Origin: Flavobacterium kayseriense
Lineage (GTDB): Bacteria > Bacteroidota > Bacteroidia > Flavobacteriales > Flavobacteriaceae
NCBI RefSeq assembly: GCF_014305095.1
Contig: NZ_JACRUI010000001.1
Coordinates: forward strand, 124,001 to 188,000
Length of the DNA stretch: 64,000 nt
Reading direction: 5' to 3'
Below, piece by piece: positions 1 through 8,517 of the stretch. Every line of letters begins with the position of its first letter. Position 1 is the stretch's first letter. Position numbers and translations under genes: made by a program. The notes under the pieces are model-generated. The model had not been told where the DNA came from and did not search any database. It saw nothing but the letters and a program-made list of their open reading frames with translations.

Positions 1-387
1 AGACTGTATCTGATACCCTACTGAGGAATAAGGAATTAAACCAAAACCTACACCCAATTTACCTAATGGCAATCCAACAGCTAAGTAATCTAGTGTTGTT
101 CGTCTAGCATCCTCCGTAATGGAAGATGATTGCAATTTAGTCGTATTGTATGATCCTCCTAAAGAAAAAGTGGTTAACTTTAAATTCGCATAACTAGCTG
201 GATTATCAATATTCAAGTGAATACTATCCTGCTCTACTGCTATCCCTGCCATCGAACGAATCTCGGCAGTACCTTTATACCTCACATCACCAATACCGTA
301 AAAAGAATAAGGAGAAGAAGTTCCCTGCTGAGCAAAAGAAACTACTGACAAAAACAAGCAAGTAGCTATGAAAAGATTTTTAATCAT
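1..387 (-). CDS. Putative outer-membrane beta-barrel protein (N-terminal part, runs off the window)
   Basis: The frame is open from an ATG at 385-387 down to base 1, giving 129 codons of a longer protein. It opens with a Sec signal peptide (residues 1-20, ending SVVSFAQ), followed by SSPYSFYGIGD and alternating hydrophobic/polar stretches typical of flavobacterial outer-membrane barrels. The start overlaps the 3' end of coaX by 8 bp, so the two are probably cotranscribed. The substrate is unknown. It resembles the exported barrel proteins often found after coaX in Flavobacterium, which is recalled context and not shown here. Confidence 0.75.
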   Translation of the reverse strand, partial: MIKNLFIATCLFLSVVSFAQQGTSSPYSFYGIGDVRYKGTAEIRSMAGIAVEQDSIHLNIDNPASYANLKLTTFSLGGSYNTTKLQSSSITEDARRTTLDYLAVGLPLGKLGVGFGLIPYSSVGYQIQS

Positions 388-1114
388 TGTCGATTTTATA
401 TTGAAAAGTTTGGTTCAAACTTTCTAAAAGGAAATTTGAATTGGCAAATATGGTATTTTTTAATCGTTTAGCCAAAAATTCTGTGTCTCCACCCGTTAAA
501 ATTATTATAAAATTTGAAGCCAATCCCTGATATTCATCTATGAAACCATCAATCTCATGGACCAATCCATTAATTACTCCTGAATGAATTGACCCTGAAG
601 TTGACGTACCAATTAGCTGATCGACATCTTCTACAATCAATAAAGGTAATTTAGCAGTAAACGCATGAAGTGATTCGTATCGCAAGCGCAAGCCTGGAGA
701 AATTGCTCCGCCTCGATAATTATCATTCTCATCAACAAAATCATACGTGATACAAGTGCCTGCATCAATAACTAATCGATTACGCTTTGGAAACTGTAGT
801 GTAGCTCCAGCAGCTAAAACCATTCGATCAATACCTAAAGTATGTGGTGTTTCATATAAGTTCGTAAAAGGAAAAATATCTTGATGTGAAATGAAATGAA
901 TTTGAACTTGTTTTTCGAATGCTAAAAAAGCTTGTTTTTCTAAAACACCAACAGAAGCCACCACTAAATAAAGTACTTTGGGGTATTTTTTTAAAATTTT
1001 TAAAATTTCTTTTTCTAGTTGTTTATGGTCAAAAACAAAAAACTCTAATGAGGTAGCATCCTCAAAAACAGCACCTTTAATTCGTGTATTCCCAACATCG
1101 ATAGTTAAAATCAT
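380..1114 (-). CDS. coaX: Type III pantothenate kinase
   Basis: This enzyme phosphorylates pantothenate, the first step of coenzyme A synthesis, in the cytoplasm. The 244-residue length is normal for the family. The phosphate-binding motif D6-V-G-N-T10 is at the N-terminus. GIDR lies at 94-97, the second ASKHA phosphate motif IDAGT at 116-120, and GGAISPGL at 135-142. These are the family hallmarks and distinguish it from CoaA and CoaW. The gene overlaps the following outer-membrane protein gene by 8 bp. It starts at the ATG at 1112-1114. Confidence 0.96.
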   Translation of the reverse strand: MILTIDVGNTRIKGAVFEDATSLEFFVFDHKQLEKEILKILKKYPKVLYLVVASVGVLEKQAFLAFEKQVQIHFISHQDIFPFTNLYETPHTLGIDRMVLAAGATLQFPKRNRLVIDAGTCITYDFVDENDNYRGGAISPGLRLRYESLHAFTAKLPLLIVEDVDQLIGTSTSGSIHSGVINGLVHEIDGFIDEYQGLASNFIIILTGGDTEFLAKRLKNTIFANSNFLLESLNQTFQYKIDND

Positions 1115-1167
1115 AATTAGTTTTTTGATACCGCGAAGATACGAATAGATTTTTTTTAAAAAATGTT

Positions 1168-1197
1168 TTGCATAAACTAAAAAAGGTTATATATTTG
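1168..1197 (+). promoter_or_regulatory. Bacteroidota-type promoter of tRNA-Phe
   Basis: A -33 TTG at 1168-1170 and a -7 TATATTTG at 1190-1197 are separated by 19 bp. This is a full match to the Bacteroidota sigma-A consensus (TTG, about 19 bp, TAnnTTTG). It lies 16 bp upstream of the mature tRNA 5' end. Confidence 0.85.
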
Positions 1198-1213
1198 CAC
1201 CCGCAACAAGCTC

Positions 1214-1289
1214 GGTACCTTAGCTCAGATGGTAGAGCAATGGACTGAAAATCCATGTGTCCCTGGTTCGATCCCTGGAGGTACCACCA
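1214..1289 (+). tRNA. tRNA-Phe (GAA anticodon)
   Basis: The acceptor arms GGTACCT (1214-1220) and AGGTACC (1279-1285) pair perfectly. A D-stem GCTC/GAGC, an anticodon stem ATGGA/TCCAT with loop CTGAAAA, and a T-arm containing GGTTCGATCC are all present. The anticodon GAA (1247-1249) reads Phe codons. The 3' CCA is encoded (1287-1289). The gene stands alone between its own promoter and a terminator. Confidence 0.97.
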
Positions 1290-1290
1290 A

Positions 1291-1318
1291 AACCCACTAA
1301 GAAATTAGTGGGTTTTTT
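1291..1318 (+). terminator. Rho-independent terminator of tRNA-Phe
   Basis: AACCCACTAA (1291-1300) and TTAGTGGGTT (1305-1314) form a perfect 10-bp stem with a GAAA loop, followed by a T run. Confidence 0.9.
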
Positions 1319-1377
1319 GTTTTTTATAAGTACCTATTAAAACTAGTGGAAGGTTACAAAATAATTCAACCCTAAAA

Positions 1378-1415
1378 AGATCCCTAATCATAGCATTTTG
1401 AATAATTAGGAATCT
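1378..1415 (-). terminator. Rho-independent terminator of the scoAB genes
   Basis: Read on the minus strand, AGATTCCTAAT pairs with ATTAGGGATCT (11 bp with one G-T pair) and is followed by TTTTTA. It lies just past the stop codon of the CoA-transferase beta subunit. Confidence 0.75.
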
Positions 1416-1434
1416 CTTTTTAATAAATTGAATT

Positions 1435-2094
1435 TTAATCAATCGACATCTCTGGAATTTCTCCATCAACGATTAAGTGCGTAGCGGTTGCTTTTATAAT
1501 TTCTTCAACAGAAACTCCAGGCGCTGTTTCTACTAGCCTAAAACCATTAGGCGTAACTTCTAAAACAGCTAACTCAGTAACTATCTTTTTTACACAACCA
1601 ACACCGGTTAATGGCAGTGTACATCTTTTTAGAATTTTAGATTCTCCTGCTTTGTTAACATGCATCATGGCCACGATGATATTTTCGGCCGATGCAACTA
1701 AATCCATCGCACCACCCATACCTTTTACCATCTTTCCTGGGATTTTCCAATTAGCAATATCCCCATTTTCAGATACTTCCATAGCGCCCAAAATTGTTAA
1801 ATCTACTTTTTGAGCCCGAATCATACCAAAACTAAATGCCGAATCAAAAAAACTTGCTCCTAGCAAGGTCGTGATTGTTTGTTTTCCTGCATTAATGATA
1901 TCAGCATCCTCTTCGCCCTCATAAGGAAAGGGTCCCATTCCTAAAACTCCGTTTTCACTTTGAAATTCTACTGAAATATCGTTTGGAACAAAATTTGCCA
2001 CCAATGTAGGAATGCCAATTCCTAGGTTCACAAAATATCCTTCTTTCACCTCTTTGGCAATTCTTTTTGCTATCTGATTTTTATCTAAAGCCAT
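1435..2094 (-). CDS. scoB: 3-oxoacid CoA-transferase, subunit B
   Basis: This is the beta subunit of a class I CoA-transferase that moves CoA from succinyl-CoA (or another donor) to acetoacetate, giving acetoacetyl-CoA. Its 219 residues match the family. The SENG motif carrying the catalytic glutamate is visible (S46, E47, N48, G49) and is followed by GMGP. The gene follows scoA with a 3-bp gap, so the two subunits are cotranscribed. 3-Oxoadipate CoA-transferase (PcaJ) is a close relative. The adjacent 3-hydroxybutyrate dehydrogenase and the lack of other beta-ketoadipate genes favour acetoacetate as substrate. Confidence 0.92.
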   Translation of the reverse strand: MALDKNQIAKRIAKEVKEGYFVNLGIGIPTLVANFVPNDISVEFQSENGVLGMGPFPYEGEEDADIINAGKQTITTLLGASFFDSAFSFGMIRAQKVDLTILGAMEVSENGDIANWKIPGKMVKGMGGAMDLVASAENIIVAMMHVNKAGESKILKRCTLPLTGVGCVKKIVTELAVLEVTPNGFRLVETAPGVSVEEIIKATATHLIVDGEIPEMSID

Positions 2095-2097
2095 GAT

Positions 2098-2799
2098 TTA
2101 ATTTCTTTTGCGTGTTGTACGTTGCTCAATTCTCTTTTCAAAATGCGCTCCTTTAAAAATGCGCTGTACCATAATTCCAGGTATGTGAATTTGGTTTGGG
2201 TCCAATGCCCCTGCGGGCAGTAACTCTTCGACCTCAGCAATTGTTATCGTAGCTGCTCCAGCCATGCATCCGTTAAAGTTTCTCGCAGTTCCCTTAAAAA
2301 TCAAATTCCCAGCCTCATCTCCTTTCCAAGCTTTTACAATTGCAAAATCGGCTTTGTATGCTAATTCCATAAGGTGCATTTTTCCATTAAACTCGCGCAC
2401 TTCTTTCCCTACGGCTACTTCCGTTCCGTAACCTGCAGGAGTAAAAAAAGCAGGTATTCCAGCCTGAGCTGCTCGACACTTTTCGGCCAAAGTTCCTTGT
2501 GGCGTAAGCTCTACTTCTAATTCACCCGAAAGCATCTGACGTTCAAATTCTGCATTTTCGCCTACATAAGAGGAAATCATTTTTTTGATTTGTTTCTTTT
2601 GCAACAGTAGTCCTAGTCCAAAATTATCGACTCCTGCATTATTTGAAATACAGCTTAAATCGACTATTCCTTTTTTCACCAATTCGGCAATACTGTTTTC
2701 TGGAATTCCACAAAGACCAAAACCTCCTAGCATAAGTGTCATTCCATTCTCGATTCCTTCGAGAGCTTCTTGCACGGTATTTACTTTTTTATTTATCAT
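2098..2799 (-). CDS. scoA: 3-oxoacid CoA-transferase, subunit A
   Basis: This is the alpha subunit partner of scoB. The 233-residue protein has the glycine-rich motif [10 protein letters not shown] at residues 25-34, which is characteristic of the subunit and contributes to the oxyanion/CoA site. The C-terminus, after residue 225, is a basic tail rich in Arg and Thr. The gene is separated from the upstream dehydrogenase gene by 99 bp that contain a strong terminator-like hairpin. scoAB may therefore be expressed partly independently. Confidence 0.92.
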   Translation of the reverse strand: MINKKVNTVQEALEGIENGMTLMLGGFGLCGIPENSIAELVKKGIVDLSCISNNAGVDNFGLGLLLQKKQIKKMISSYVGENAEFERQMLSGELEVELTPQGTLAEKCRAAQAGIPAFFTPAGYGTEVAVGKEVREFNGKMHLMELAYKADFAIVKAWKGDEAGNLIFKGTARNFNGCMAGAATITIAEVEELLPAGALDPNQIHIPGIMVQRIFKGAHFEKRIEQRTTRKRN

Positions 2800-2833
2800 A
2801 ATTCACCTTGTTTATTACCTATTAGAATTAAAA

Positions 2834-2863
2834 AAATCTGTCAGAACTACTTCTGACAGATTT
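2834..2863 (-). terminator. Hairpin with T-tract between 3HB dehydrogenase gene and scoA
   Basis: AAATCTGTCAGAA (2834-2846) and TTCTGACAGATTT (2851-2863) form a perfect 13-bp stem with a 4-nt loop. On the minus strand it runs into seven or more Ts. It is a good intrinsic terminator placed inside what otherwise looks like one operon. Confidence 0.8.
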
Positions 2864-2898
2864 AATCCAAATGAAACTAATTTAAAAAAACCAAAATT

Positions 2899-3669
2899 TT
2901 ACTGAGCGCTCCAACCTCCGTCTAAAGTAAAAGTGGAGCCAGTAATTGTCGTTGCGTGTTCGCCAGCCAAAAGAAGTGCCATTTCAGCAATAGCCTCAAT
3001 AGGAATAAATTCTTTTACAGCCTGCTTTATTAGCATAATCTTCTCTAACACCTCATCCTCTGAAAGAGCATGTGCTTTGGCCTGATCCTTAATTTGGTTT
3101 TCCACCAAAGGCGTTCTTACATATCCAGGGCAGATTGCATTGGACGTTATATTATAAGGTGCTCCTTCTAATGCCATTACTTTAGTCATACCCACAACAC
3201 CATGCTTTGCGCTTACGTAAGCCGACTTAAACTCAGAAGCCCTGATTCCATGAACAGACGAGATATTGATTATGCGACCAAATTTTTGTTCTTTCATATA
3301 TTTCCATGCTGCTTTAGCAGCATAAAACACAGCATTCATATTAATTGCTATTATCTTTTCATACATTTCATTTGGGAAGTCCTCGATTGGAGACACATAC
3401 TGAATTCCGGCATTATTAATCAAAACATCAATCGAGCCCAATTGCGACACTGTGTCTTCAACAAGCTGAGTAATTGCGGCAGAATCCAGTAAGTTAGCAT
3501 TTGAATACCCCGTTTTCACTTTAAATTTTTCTCCTATGTTCGATGCAATTTCAGCACCATTTGCTTCCAGTCCATGAAACATTATTTGGTAGCCGTTTTT
3601 TGCAAAAATTGTAGCTATCCCCAATCCGATTCCGCTGGTACTTCCTGTAATAAGAACTGATTTACTCAT
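2899..3669 (-). CDS. bdhA: 3-hydroxybutyrate dehydrogenase (SDR family)
   Basis: The enzyme oxidises (R)-3-hydroxybutyrate to acetoacetate with NAD+. It is a 256-residue short-chain dehydrogenase with the cofactor motif TGSTSGIG (8-15), NNAG (85-88), the catalytic serine within SS at 137-138, and Y151/K155 as YxxxK. The four residues known from the Pseudomonas fragi enzyme to bind the substrate carboxylate (Gln, His, Lys, Gln) have counterparts at Q90, H140, K148 and Q192, with the same spacing. This makes 3-hydroxybutyrate specificity much more likely than a generic SDR role. The gene overlaps the upstream hydrolase gene by 8 bp and lies before scoAB, which takes the acetoacetate onward. Confidence 0.93.
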   Translation of the reverse strand: MSKSVLITGSTSGIGLGIATIFAKNGYQIMFHGLEANGAEIASNIGEKFKVKTGYSNANLLDSAAITQLVEDTVSQLGSIDVLINNAGIQYVSPIEDFPNEMYEKIIAINMNAVFYAAKAAWKYMKEQKFGRIINISSVHGIRASEFKSAYVSAKHGVVGMTKVMALEGAPYNITSNAICPGYVRTPLVENQIKDQAKAHALSEDEVLEKIMLIKQAVKEFIPIEAIAEMALLLAGEHATTITGSTFTLDGGWSAQ

Positions 3670-4444
3670 TTAGTAAAAAATTTAAAATGATCGTGTTAAA
3701 AGCTTCGTGTTGATCCATTACAACTCCATGTCGTGAATTAGAGACAATAGCTACCGTTGCATTTTGCATTCTGGAAGCATACTCTTCTTTATAAGAAACA
3801 GGCATATAGTCCATATCAGATCCAACTACTAGTGTTTTATGCGGAATAGTTTCTAGTTTGTCTCCTAACCCCCATTCCATCAATGTCACAAATGTTTTAT
3901 AATATACTTCTGGATTATTTTTACCGCATCGTTCTTCAAATTCATGTCGAAGCTTCTGTTGTTGTGGCTCAGGAAACATGTTTTTTGAAATTTCTTTGGC
4001 GAGTTCTTGAAGCCCTTTCATTTTTAGAAACGCAGTTCTACTTTCTAATAGTTCCGTCCCCATTTTTCCCATATTGTCAAAATCAGGTCCACTGTTGACT
4101 ATTATTAATTTATCAACTACTTCCGGATGTGATACTGCCATTTGAAAAGAAACAGCACCCCCCATTGAGAAGCCAATAAAAGACGCTCTATCAATCTCTA
4201 ATTTTTGCAGCAACTGGAAGATATCTTCTGTTAAGAATTCAACTCCAAAATCATTGTTATTAATCCCTGACCTTCCATGACCTCTAAAATCAGGAATGAT
4301 TAATCTAAATTTTTCAGATAAGACTGAGATTTGAAAATCCCAGTCTTTTATTGTTGAGCCCAAGCCATGAAGTAGCACCAGAGTTTCCCCATGACCAACA
4401 TCCTCATAGTTGATTTCTATTGAGTTAACCATTGTTTTCGGCAT
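3662..4444 (-). CDS. Cytosolic alpha/beta-fold hydrolase
   Basis: The 260-residue protein has no signal peptide, so it should act in the cytoplasm. It has the oxyanion-region HG at 26-27, the nucleophile elbow GFSMGG with S93 (91-96), an acid at D210 or D212 and the catalytic H239 (SRHG). It resembles esterases and enol-lactonases. It overlaps the 3-hydroxybutyrate dehydrogenase gene by 8 bp, so translation is probably coupled. From that context I infer that it cleaves an ester that releases 3-hydroxybutyrate (oligomer or monoester). A PcaD-like lactonase is possible by sequence type but has no pathway partners nearby. Confidence 0.85.
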   Translation of the reverse strand: MPKTMVNSIEINYEDVGHGETLVLLHGLGSTIKDWDFQISVLSEKFRLIIPDFRGHGRSGINNNDFGVEFLTEDIFQLLQKLEIDRASFIGFSMGGAVSFQMAVSHPEVVDKLIIVNSGPDFDNMGKMGTELLESRTAFLKMKGLQELAKEISKNMFPEPQQQKLRHEFEERCGKNNPEVYYKTFVTLMEWGLGDKLETIPHKTLVVGSDMDYMPVSYKEEYASRMQNATVAIVSNSRHGVVMDQHEAFNTIILNFLLNE

Positions 4445-4467
4445 TCTAATTGTCTTTAGTTAACTAC

Positions 4468-6936
4468 TTATTTCTTAGGGAAAAAGTCTATTGTATACTT
4501 CATCTCCACGTTGAACAAGGTGCTAATCACTGGCGAAGCTACAAACTCTCTCACTTTTGCATTGAAAATATTCGTAAAACTAGCTCCAAACGACAAGCGA
4601 TCCGTTGCATAGTAACCAACATTAGCATCCACTGTAAATCCTCCTAGCTGTCCGTAATTCCATGTTCTTCCGTTTCTAGCATGTTCTACAATATCGTTAG
4701 TTCCATCACCGCTTAAATCCTGAGTTTTAGCAGCAATATTGATTCCTGAGAAGAAGTCATATTTTTGAACGAATCGTCCATAAACAGCACCATAGAATTT
4801 GCCTTTATTGTAATGCAATCCAACGCTAAATTTGTGCGTTGGTGTATTGATTGGCAAATCCGTTTCAAGTACTTTCCCATCTTGATTCCCATCATTACCA
4901 AGATCATTTGTATCTAGATCTCTTCCGAAATAGGAGTAGTTGAATGTAGTTCTAAAAGCATCATCGAAATAGTAATTTAACCCTAAGTCAAAACCGTAAG
5001 TATCAACCGCTCCAAAATTAGAATAAGTAAGAATAAATGCTCCATTAGAGCCTGGGACTACCTCGCCAATTGGTTTGTCACCTACCATAGTTACCGTTCT
5101 TCCGTTTGTAGCAATGTTAACTAACGGACTAATGAATCTATCTGATTGGTTATAGTAGGCATTTACATCAAGAAATAGTTTTCCCGACAGCTTTCCTTTG
5201 TATCCTATTTCGTAAGAATTGATTGTTTCCACTTCTAATTTTGCAATTTTAGTACCATCCGAAAGGGTAAAACCTTCACCATTCCCTAATACTAAACCAC
5301 CAAACAAATTTCCTTTCAAATTCAGTATAGAAGGCACTGCCATTCCTTTACCATAAGTTAAACGAAAAGTACCTGTTTCAAATGATTTTGTGATTGCCGC
5401 TTTCGGAAGAAAATTGGATCCGTAAAAATCATGATTATCCACACGCATGGCAGCAAGGAATGCCCATCCTGATTCTGGCGCTTTGTACTCAAATTGGCCA
5501 TACACTCCAGTTTGAGCTATCTTGATTACTCCGTCCTGATCCAATAAGTAGGTTCCTTTAGAATCTGCCATATCATATTGATACTGAGCTCCAGCGGTTA
5601 AGTAGAAATTACTCCAGTTATTATTATACTGCCCTTCAGCATTGTATCTTTTTGAAGCATCTTTAAACAATGAGCCTCTTTGTAAGGGCACACCTCCAGA
5701 ACCAATTGGAAACCATTGCTCATTATACGACCTCCTTAAAGCTTCTTCCTCTGAAAAACCATTGTTAATAAAGGACACATAATTTTGTGTTCTTTGATTA
5801 ATCGCGTAGGTTTCATCTGTTTTACTCCAGCTGTAATAGGTATTTAGAAAGAGACGTGGCGAAACATATTTTAATTGCGCTACATCAATGGACCAATCCT
5901 TAATTTGATTTCTACCGGCACTCGTAACCCCTAAGTTGTTACTGTTACTGTGTCCGTAATAAGTACTTAATTCTGAATCAGGAGTTAATTTGTAAAATAA
6001 TCCAGCGCCATATTTTTGGGTATCAAACTTACGATCTAATTCTAACTCTTTATATGCTTTTGTACTCACATAAACTGAATCTGTATAATTGAATTCAGTT
6101 CCTTGTGACCTTTCAAAATGAAATTTGTAAGCGAATTTATCACTAACAACCTGCGCATGACGCAATCGCGCTGTTACTACGTCTTGGTTTCCCGCACCAA
6201 TTGCGAAAGTAGTTCCCTGATATTTAAATGGATTTTTAGTAATAGTATTCACTAAACCATTGTGCGCATTTGGTCCGTACAAAGTTCCATTTGGTCCTAA
6301 TAAAATTTCAACTCTTTCTACATCGTCTTTCGTCACTGTTTCCATTACTCCTAGTGGTAATCCTGTTGCTACTAAAGAAGACAAACGGTCATCAGTTATC
6401 TGAAGGTTTTTAGAATTAAAGGCAGAGTTAAATCCTCTGATGTTTATTCCTGTTCCTAAAACTCCTGTACGAACAAAATCAACTCCTTTTTGTCTTGATG
6501 CTAATTCCCCTAAGTTAAAGCTTGAAAACTGCTCAATTTCTTTAGTTTTTATAACGTTTACCGTTGCTGGAACCTCCGTTAACTTTTGTGGTTTCTTACC
6601 AGCCGAAACGACAACTTCATCTAGTTGTCCAAAAGATTCCTCCATTCTTAGATCTAGTTGTGTCGACTTACCGCCTTGAACTGTAACTGATAGAGAATAC
6701 CCTTCAAAACCAACAAATGATAAAGCTACTTTATAGTTACCTGCAGGGACTTTGTCGAATACAAACTTCCCATTTGCATCTGATACAGTCGTTTTTTTAA
6801 GACTTACTATCTGAATCGTCGTTCCAATAAGCGGCATGCCATTCATATCGGTAATTGTTCCATTTATTGAACCATTATCCTGAGCAAAGATGAGCTGTAC
6901 AAACAGGATAAGAAAAAGGTAAAGATGTTTTTTCAT
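4468..6936 (-). CDS. TonB-dependent outer-membrane receptor
   Basis: This 822-residue protein has a signal peptide (1-19), a carboxypeptidase-D-like regulatory domain (about 22-105), a plug domain (about 115-230, including SAGKKPQKLTEVPATVNVI and YGPNAHNGLVNTITKNP), and a C-terminal barrel ending in YTIDFF before the terminal PKK. It is not a SusC: there is no SusD partner and its plug is of the small-ligand type. Single receptors like this usually import siderophores, vitamins or other small molecules. It sits 23 bp upstream of the cytosolic hydrolase gene inside the 3-hydroxybutyrate cluster, so I infer a small ester or oligomer ligand. No iron-related gene is nearby. Confidence 0.9.
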   Translation of the reverse strand: MKKHLYLFLILFVQLIFAQDNGSINGTITDMNGMPLIGTTIQIVSLKKTTVSDANGKFVFDKVPAGNYKVALSFVGFEGYSLSVTVQGGKSTQLDLRMEESFGQLDEVVVSAGKKPQKLTEVPATVNVIKTKEIEQFSSFNLGELASRQKGVDFVRTGVLGTGINIRGFNSAFNSKNLQITDDRLSSLVATGLPLGVMETVTKDDVERVEILLGPNGTLYGPNAHNGLVNTITKNPFKYQGTTFAIGAGNQDVVTARLRHAQVVSDKFAYKFHFERSQGTEFNYTDSVYVSTKAYKELELDRKFDTQKYGAGLFYKLTPDSELSTYYGHSNSNNLGVTSAGRNQIKDWSIDVAQLKYVSPRLFLNTYYSWSKTDETYAINQRTQNYVSFINNGFSEEEALRRSYNEQWFPIGSGGVPLQRGSLFKDASKRYNAEGQYNNNWSNFYLTAGAQYQYDMADSKGTYLLDQDGVIKIAQTGVYGQFEYKAPESGWAFLAAMRVDNHDFYGSNFLPKAAITKSFETGTFRLTYGKGMAVPSILNLKGNLFGGLVLGNGEGFTLSDGTKIAKLEVETINSYEIGYKGKLSGKLFLDVNAYYNQSDRFISPLVNIATNGRTVTMVGDKPIGEVVPGSNGAFILTYSNFGAVDTYGFDLGLNYYFDDAFRTTFNYSYFGRDLDTNDLGNDGNQDGKVLETDLPINTPTHKFSVGLHYNKGKFYGAVYGRFVQKYDFFSGINIAAKTQDLSGDGTNDIVEHARNGRTWNYGQLGGFTVDANVGYYATDRLSFGASFTNIFNAKVREFVASPVISTLFNVEMKYTIDFFPKK

Positions 6937-7011
6937 TGGATTAAGTATTTGATTAGTTGGTGCAATCTAAAACGAAATCAAAGAGAGCTTTCCGACTTTG
7001 TACGATTTTTT

Positions 7012-7100
7012 GGTGTGACTTTAGTACCATACAGCCCAAAATACACAGATACTAAATTAAAGTACCTTGATTTACTTAGATATTTTTAGGTGTGACTTTA
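7012..7100. repeat. Direct repeat GGTGTGACTTTA, two copies
   Basis: The 12-mer GGTGTGACTTTA occurs at 7012-7023 (between the receptor gene and the helical-repeat gene) and again at 7089-7100 (inside the last codons of the latter), 77 bp apart. A related 9-mer core, GTGTGACTT, recurs at 12577-12585 upstream of the symporter gene. It may be a binding site for a regulator of the cluster, but one copy is within coding sequence and could be chance. Confidence 0.35.
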
Positions 7101-8499
7101 ATTTTGAAAAAGCATCAGGAAGATTTTTCGACAATCGATTGATCACTTGAATCATTAGATTCCTCTGGCTTTCGGAAATAATAATGCCATCCAATGGTTC
7201 TTTAATCTCCTCGAGCAATCGAGTAGAATTAATTTTTCCTTCCATATACTTGGATAAAGAAACGCTCCATGTAATCGTGGGCACATAATTGTCCCTTTTT
7301 CTACGATCGTTTTCAAGTTCCTGGAGTTTGTATTTTTGAAAAAGCTGCAAAACTTCATCGTATTTTTCTTTAGAAATTAACACATTAAAATAAGACGTAA
7401 AGAAAAGGTGCCAGCGGTGTTTTAGAATTGCTTCTTCATTTTTTCTAAGAAAAAGCCGCGCTATATTTTCAGCTTGTAAAAGCTGGTTAAACTCTGTCAA
7501 TAATCTTATGTGGTAGGAAGTATAGCTAATTTTTTGATGGTAATTGTGGGTCAATTCTGAAAGTGATTTGAAATTTTCTAATAACTCTAATGCTTTTTGA
7601 GGCTTGTTGTTTTTTATCAAAATAGCAACTAAGTTATTGACATACATCAAAGTGTCGTCATTGTCTTGACGGATAGAAAGAAAGCCAAAATACTCCGCTT
7701 TTACCAATTCGTTTTCTTTACTGTGCAGCAAAACTCTATTGGCATAATAGTTTGATAACAGCCTGCGTGAATACATTTCTCCACGACTAAAAAAAACATC
7801 GATTTGATCAAAAAGTAGCTTTAATTTCTTATTATCGTTGTAATTTGTAAACATAAAGGCCAATAAAACAAAAGCCTGATACCTATTCCGGCCGTCAATT
7901 GTTGTGGTACTAAAAACTTTATACAACCATTTTTCCCAATATTTAGTCTCGCTATTCTTGAGCGTATATTGGTTAGTAATTTCTGTTGTAGCTTGATAAA
8001 GCTTGTCCTGTATTGTTTTTGCTTTTGAAAAATGGGGTGCATATAGCTCTAGAAAATCCGCAATAATTTGATGGTCATTGTACCTCATCCGGATCAAAAC
8101 ATACCCTCTGTATTCTCGAGCTAATTCATATAAATTCTGAAAATTGTAGTCGAGATATTTGTAATTTTGAATGTATTGAAGAAAGTGGTCCTCTTCTAAT
8201 GATGAAATGGTATCAGTTAGAATTTTCTTTTTATAAAGCATAATCCATTCGGTCGTAAGATCGACATCGATGAAGGTTAGCTTTTTCTCCATCCAATTTT
8301 TAATATAATTGTACTTTCTCTTGTCGATATTTTCGTCAAAAGAAATAAAAACATTCTGGGAAAGTGCGTTTTTGACAACTTGATTAAAAATATCCCGCTT
8401 TTCCTCGTCCTGAAAATTATGAATCAAAGCGAGGTATTGCGCTTCATGCGGCAGGATTCTTTTGCTAAGCTCAGTAAATTTTTTTAGTTTAATCTTCAT
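7072..8499 (-). CDS. Unrecognised helical-repeat (TPR-like) cytosolic protein
   Basis: I do not recognise this 475-residue protein. It has no signal peptide or membrane segment. It is rich in Leu, Lys, Tyr and Phe, with antiparallel amphipathic helices. In the second half, pairs such as LVAILIKNNKPQKALELLEN and YFNVLISKEKYDEVLQLFQK look like degenerate tetratricopeptide units. No enzyme motif or clear DNA-binding domain is visible, although the N-terminal 120 residues could hold an atypical one. It lies between the receptor gene and the exported hydrolase gene (gap of 18 bp to the latter), so it probably serves the same pathway as a scaffold, adaptor or regulator. Confidence 0.6.
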   Translation of the reverse strand: MKIKLKKFTELSKRILPHEAQYLALIHNFQDEEKRDIFNQVVKNALSQNVFISFDENIDKRKYNYIKNWMEKKLTFIDVDLTTEWIMLYKKKILTDTISSLEEDHFLQYIQNYKYLDYNFQNLYELAREYRGYVLIRMRYNDHQIIADFLELYAPHFSKAKTIQDKLYQATTEITNQYTLKNSETKYWEKWLYKVFSTTTIDGRNRYQAFVLLAFMFTNYNDNKKLKLLFDQIDVFFSRGEMYSRRLLSNYYANRVLLHSKENELVKAEYFGFLSIRQDNDDTLMYVNNLVAILIKNNKPQKALELLENFKSLSELTHNYHQKISYTSYHIRLLTEFNQLLQAENIARLFLRKNEEAILKHRWHLFFTSYFNVLISKEKYDEVLQLFQKYKLQELENDRRKRDNYVPTITWSVSLSKYMEGKINSTRLLEEIKEPLDGIIISESQRNLMIQVINRLSKNLPDAFSKLKSHLKISK

Positions 8500-8517
8500 T
8501 AAATAACCTTATGACCT

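Noticed and set aside
1435..4444. Beta-ketoadipate (pca) aromatic pathway
   Set aside because: The CoA-transferase and the alpha/beta hydrolase could fit PcaIJ and PcaD, but no other pca gene is present and the dehydrogenase has 3HB-specific residues.
4468..6936. Siderophore receptor
   Set aside because: The receptor type allows it, but no iron-related gene or Fur-like site is nearby and the cluster is carbon metabolism.
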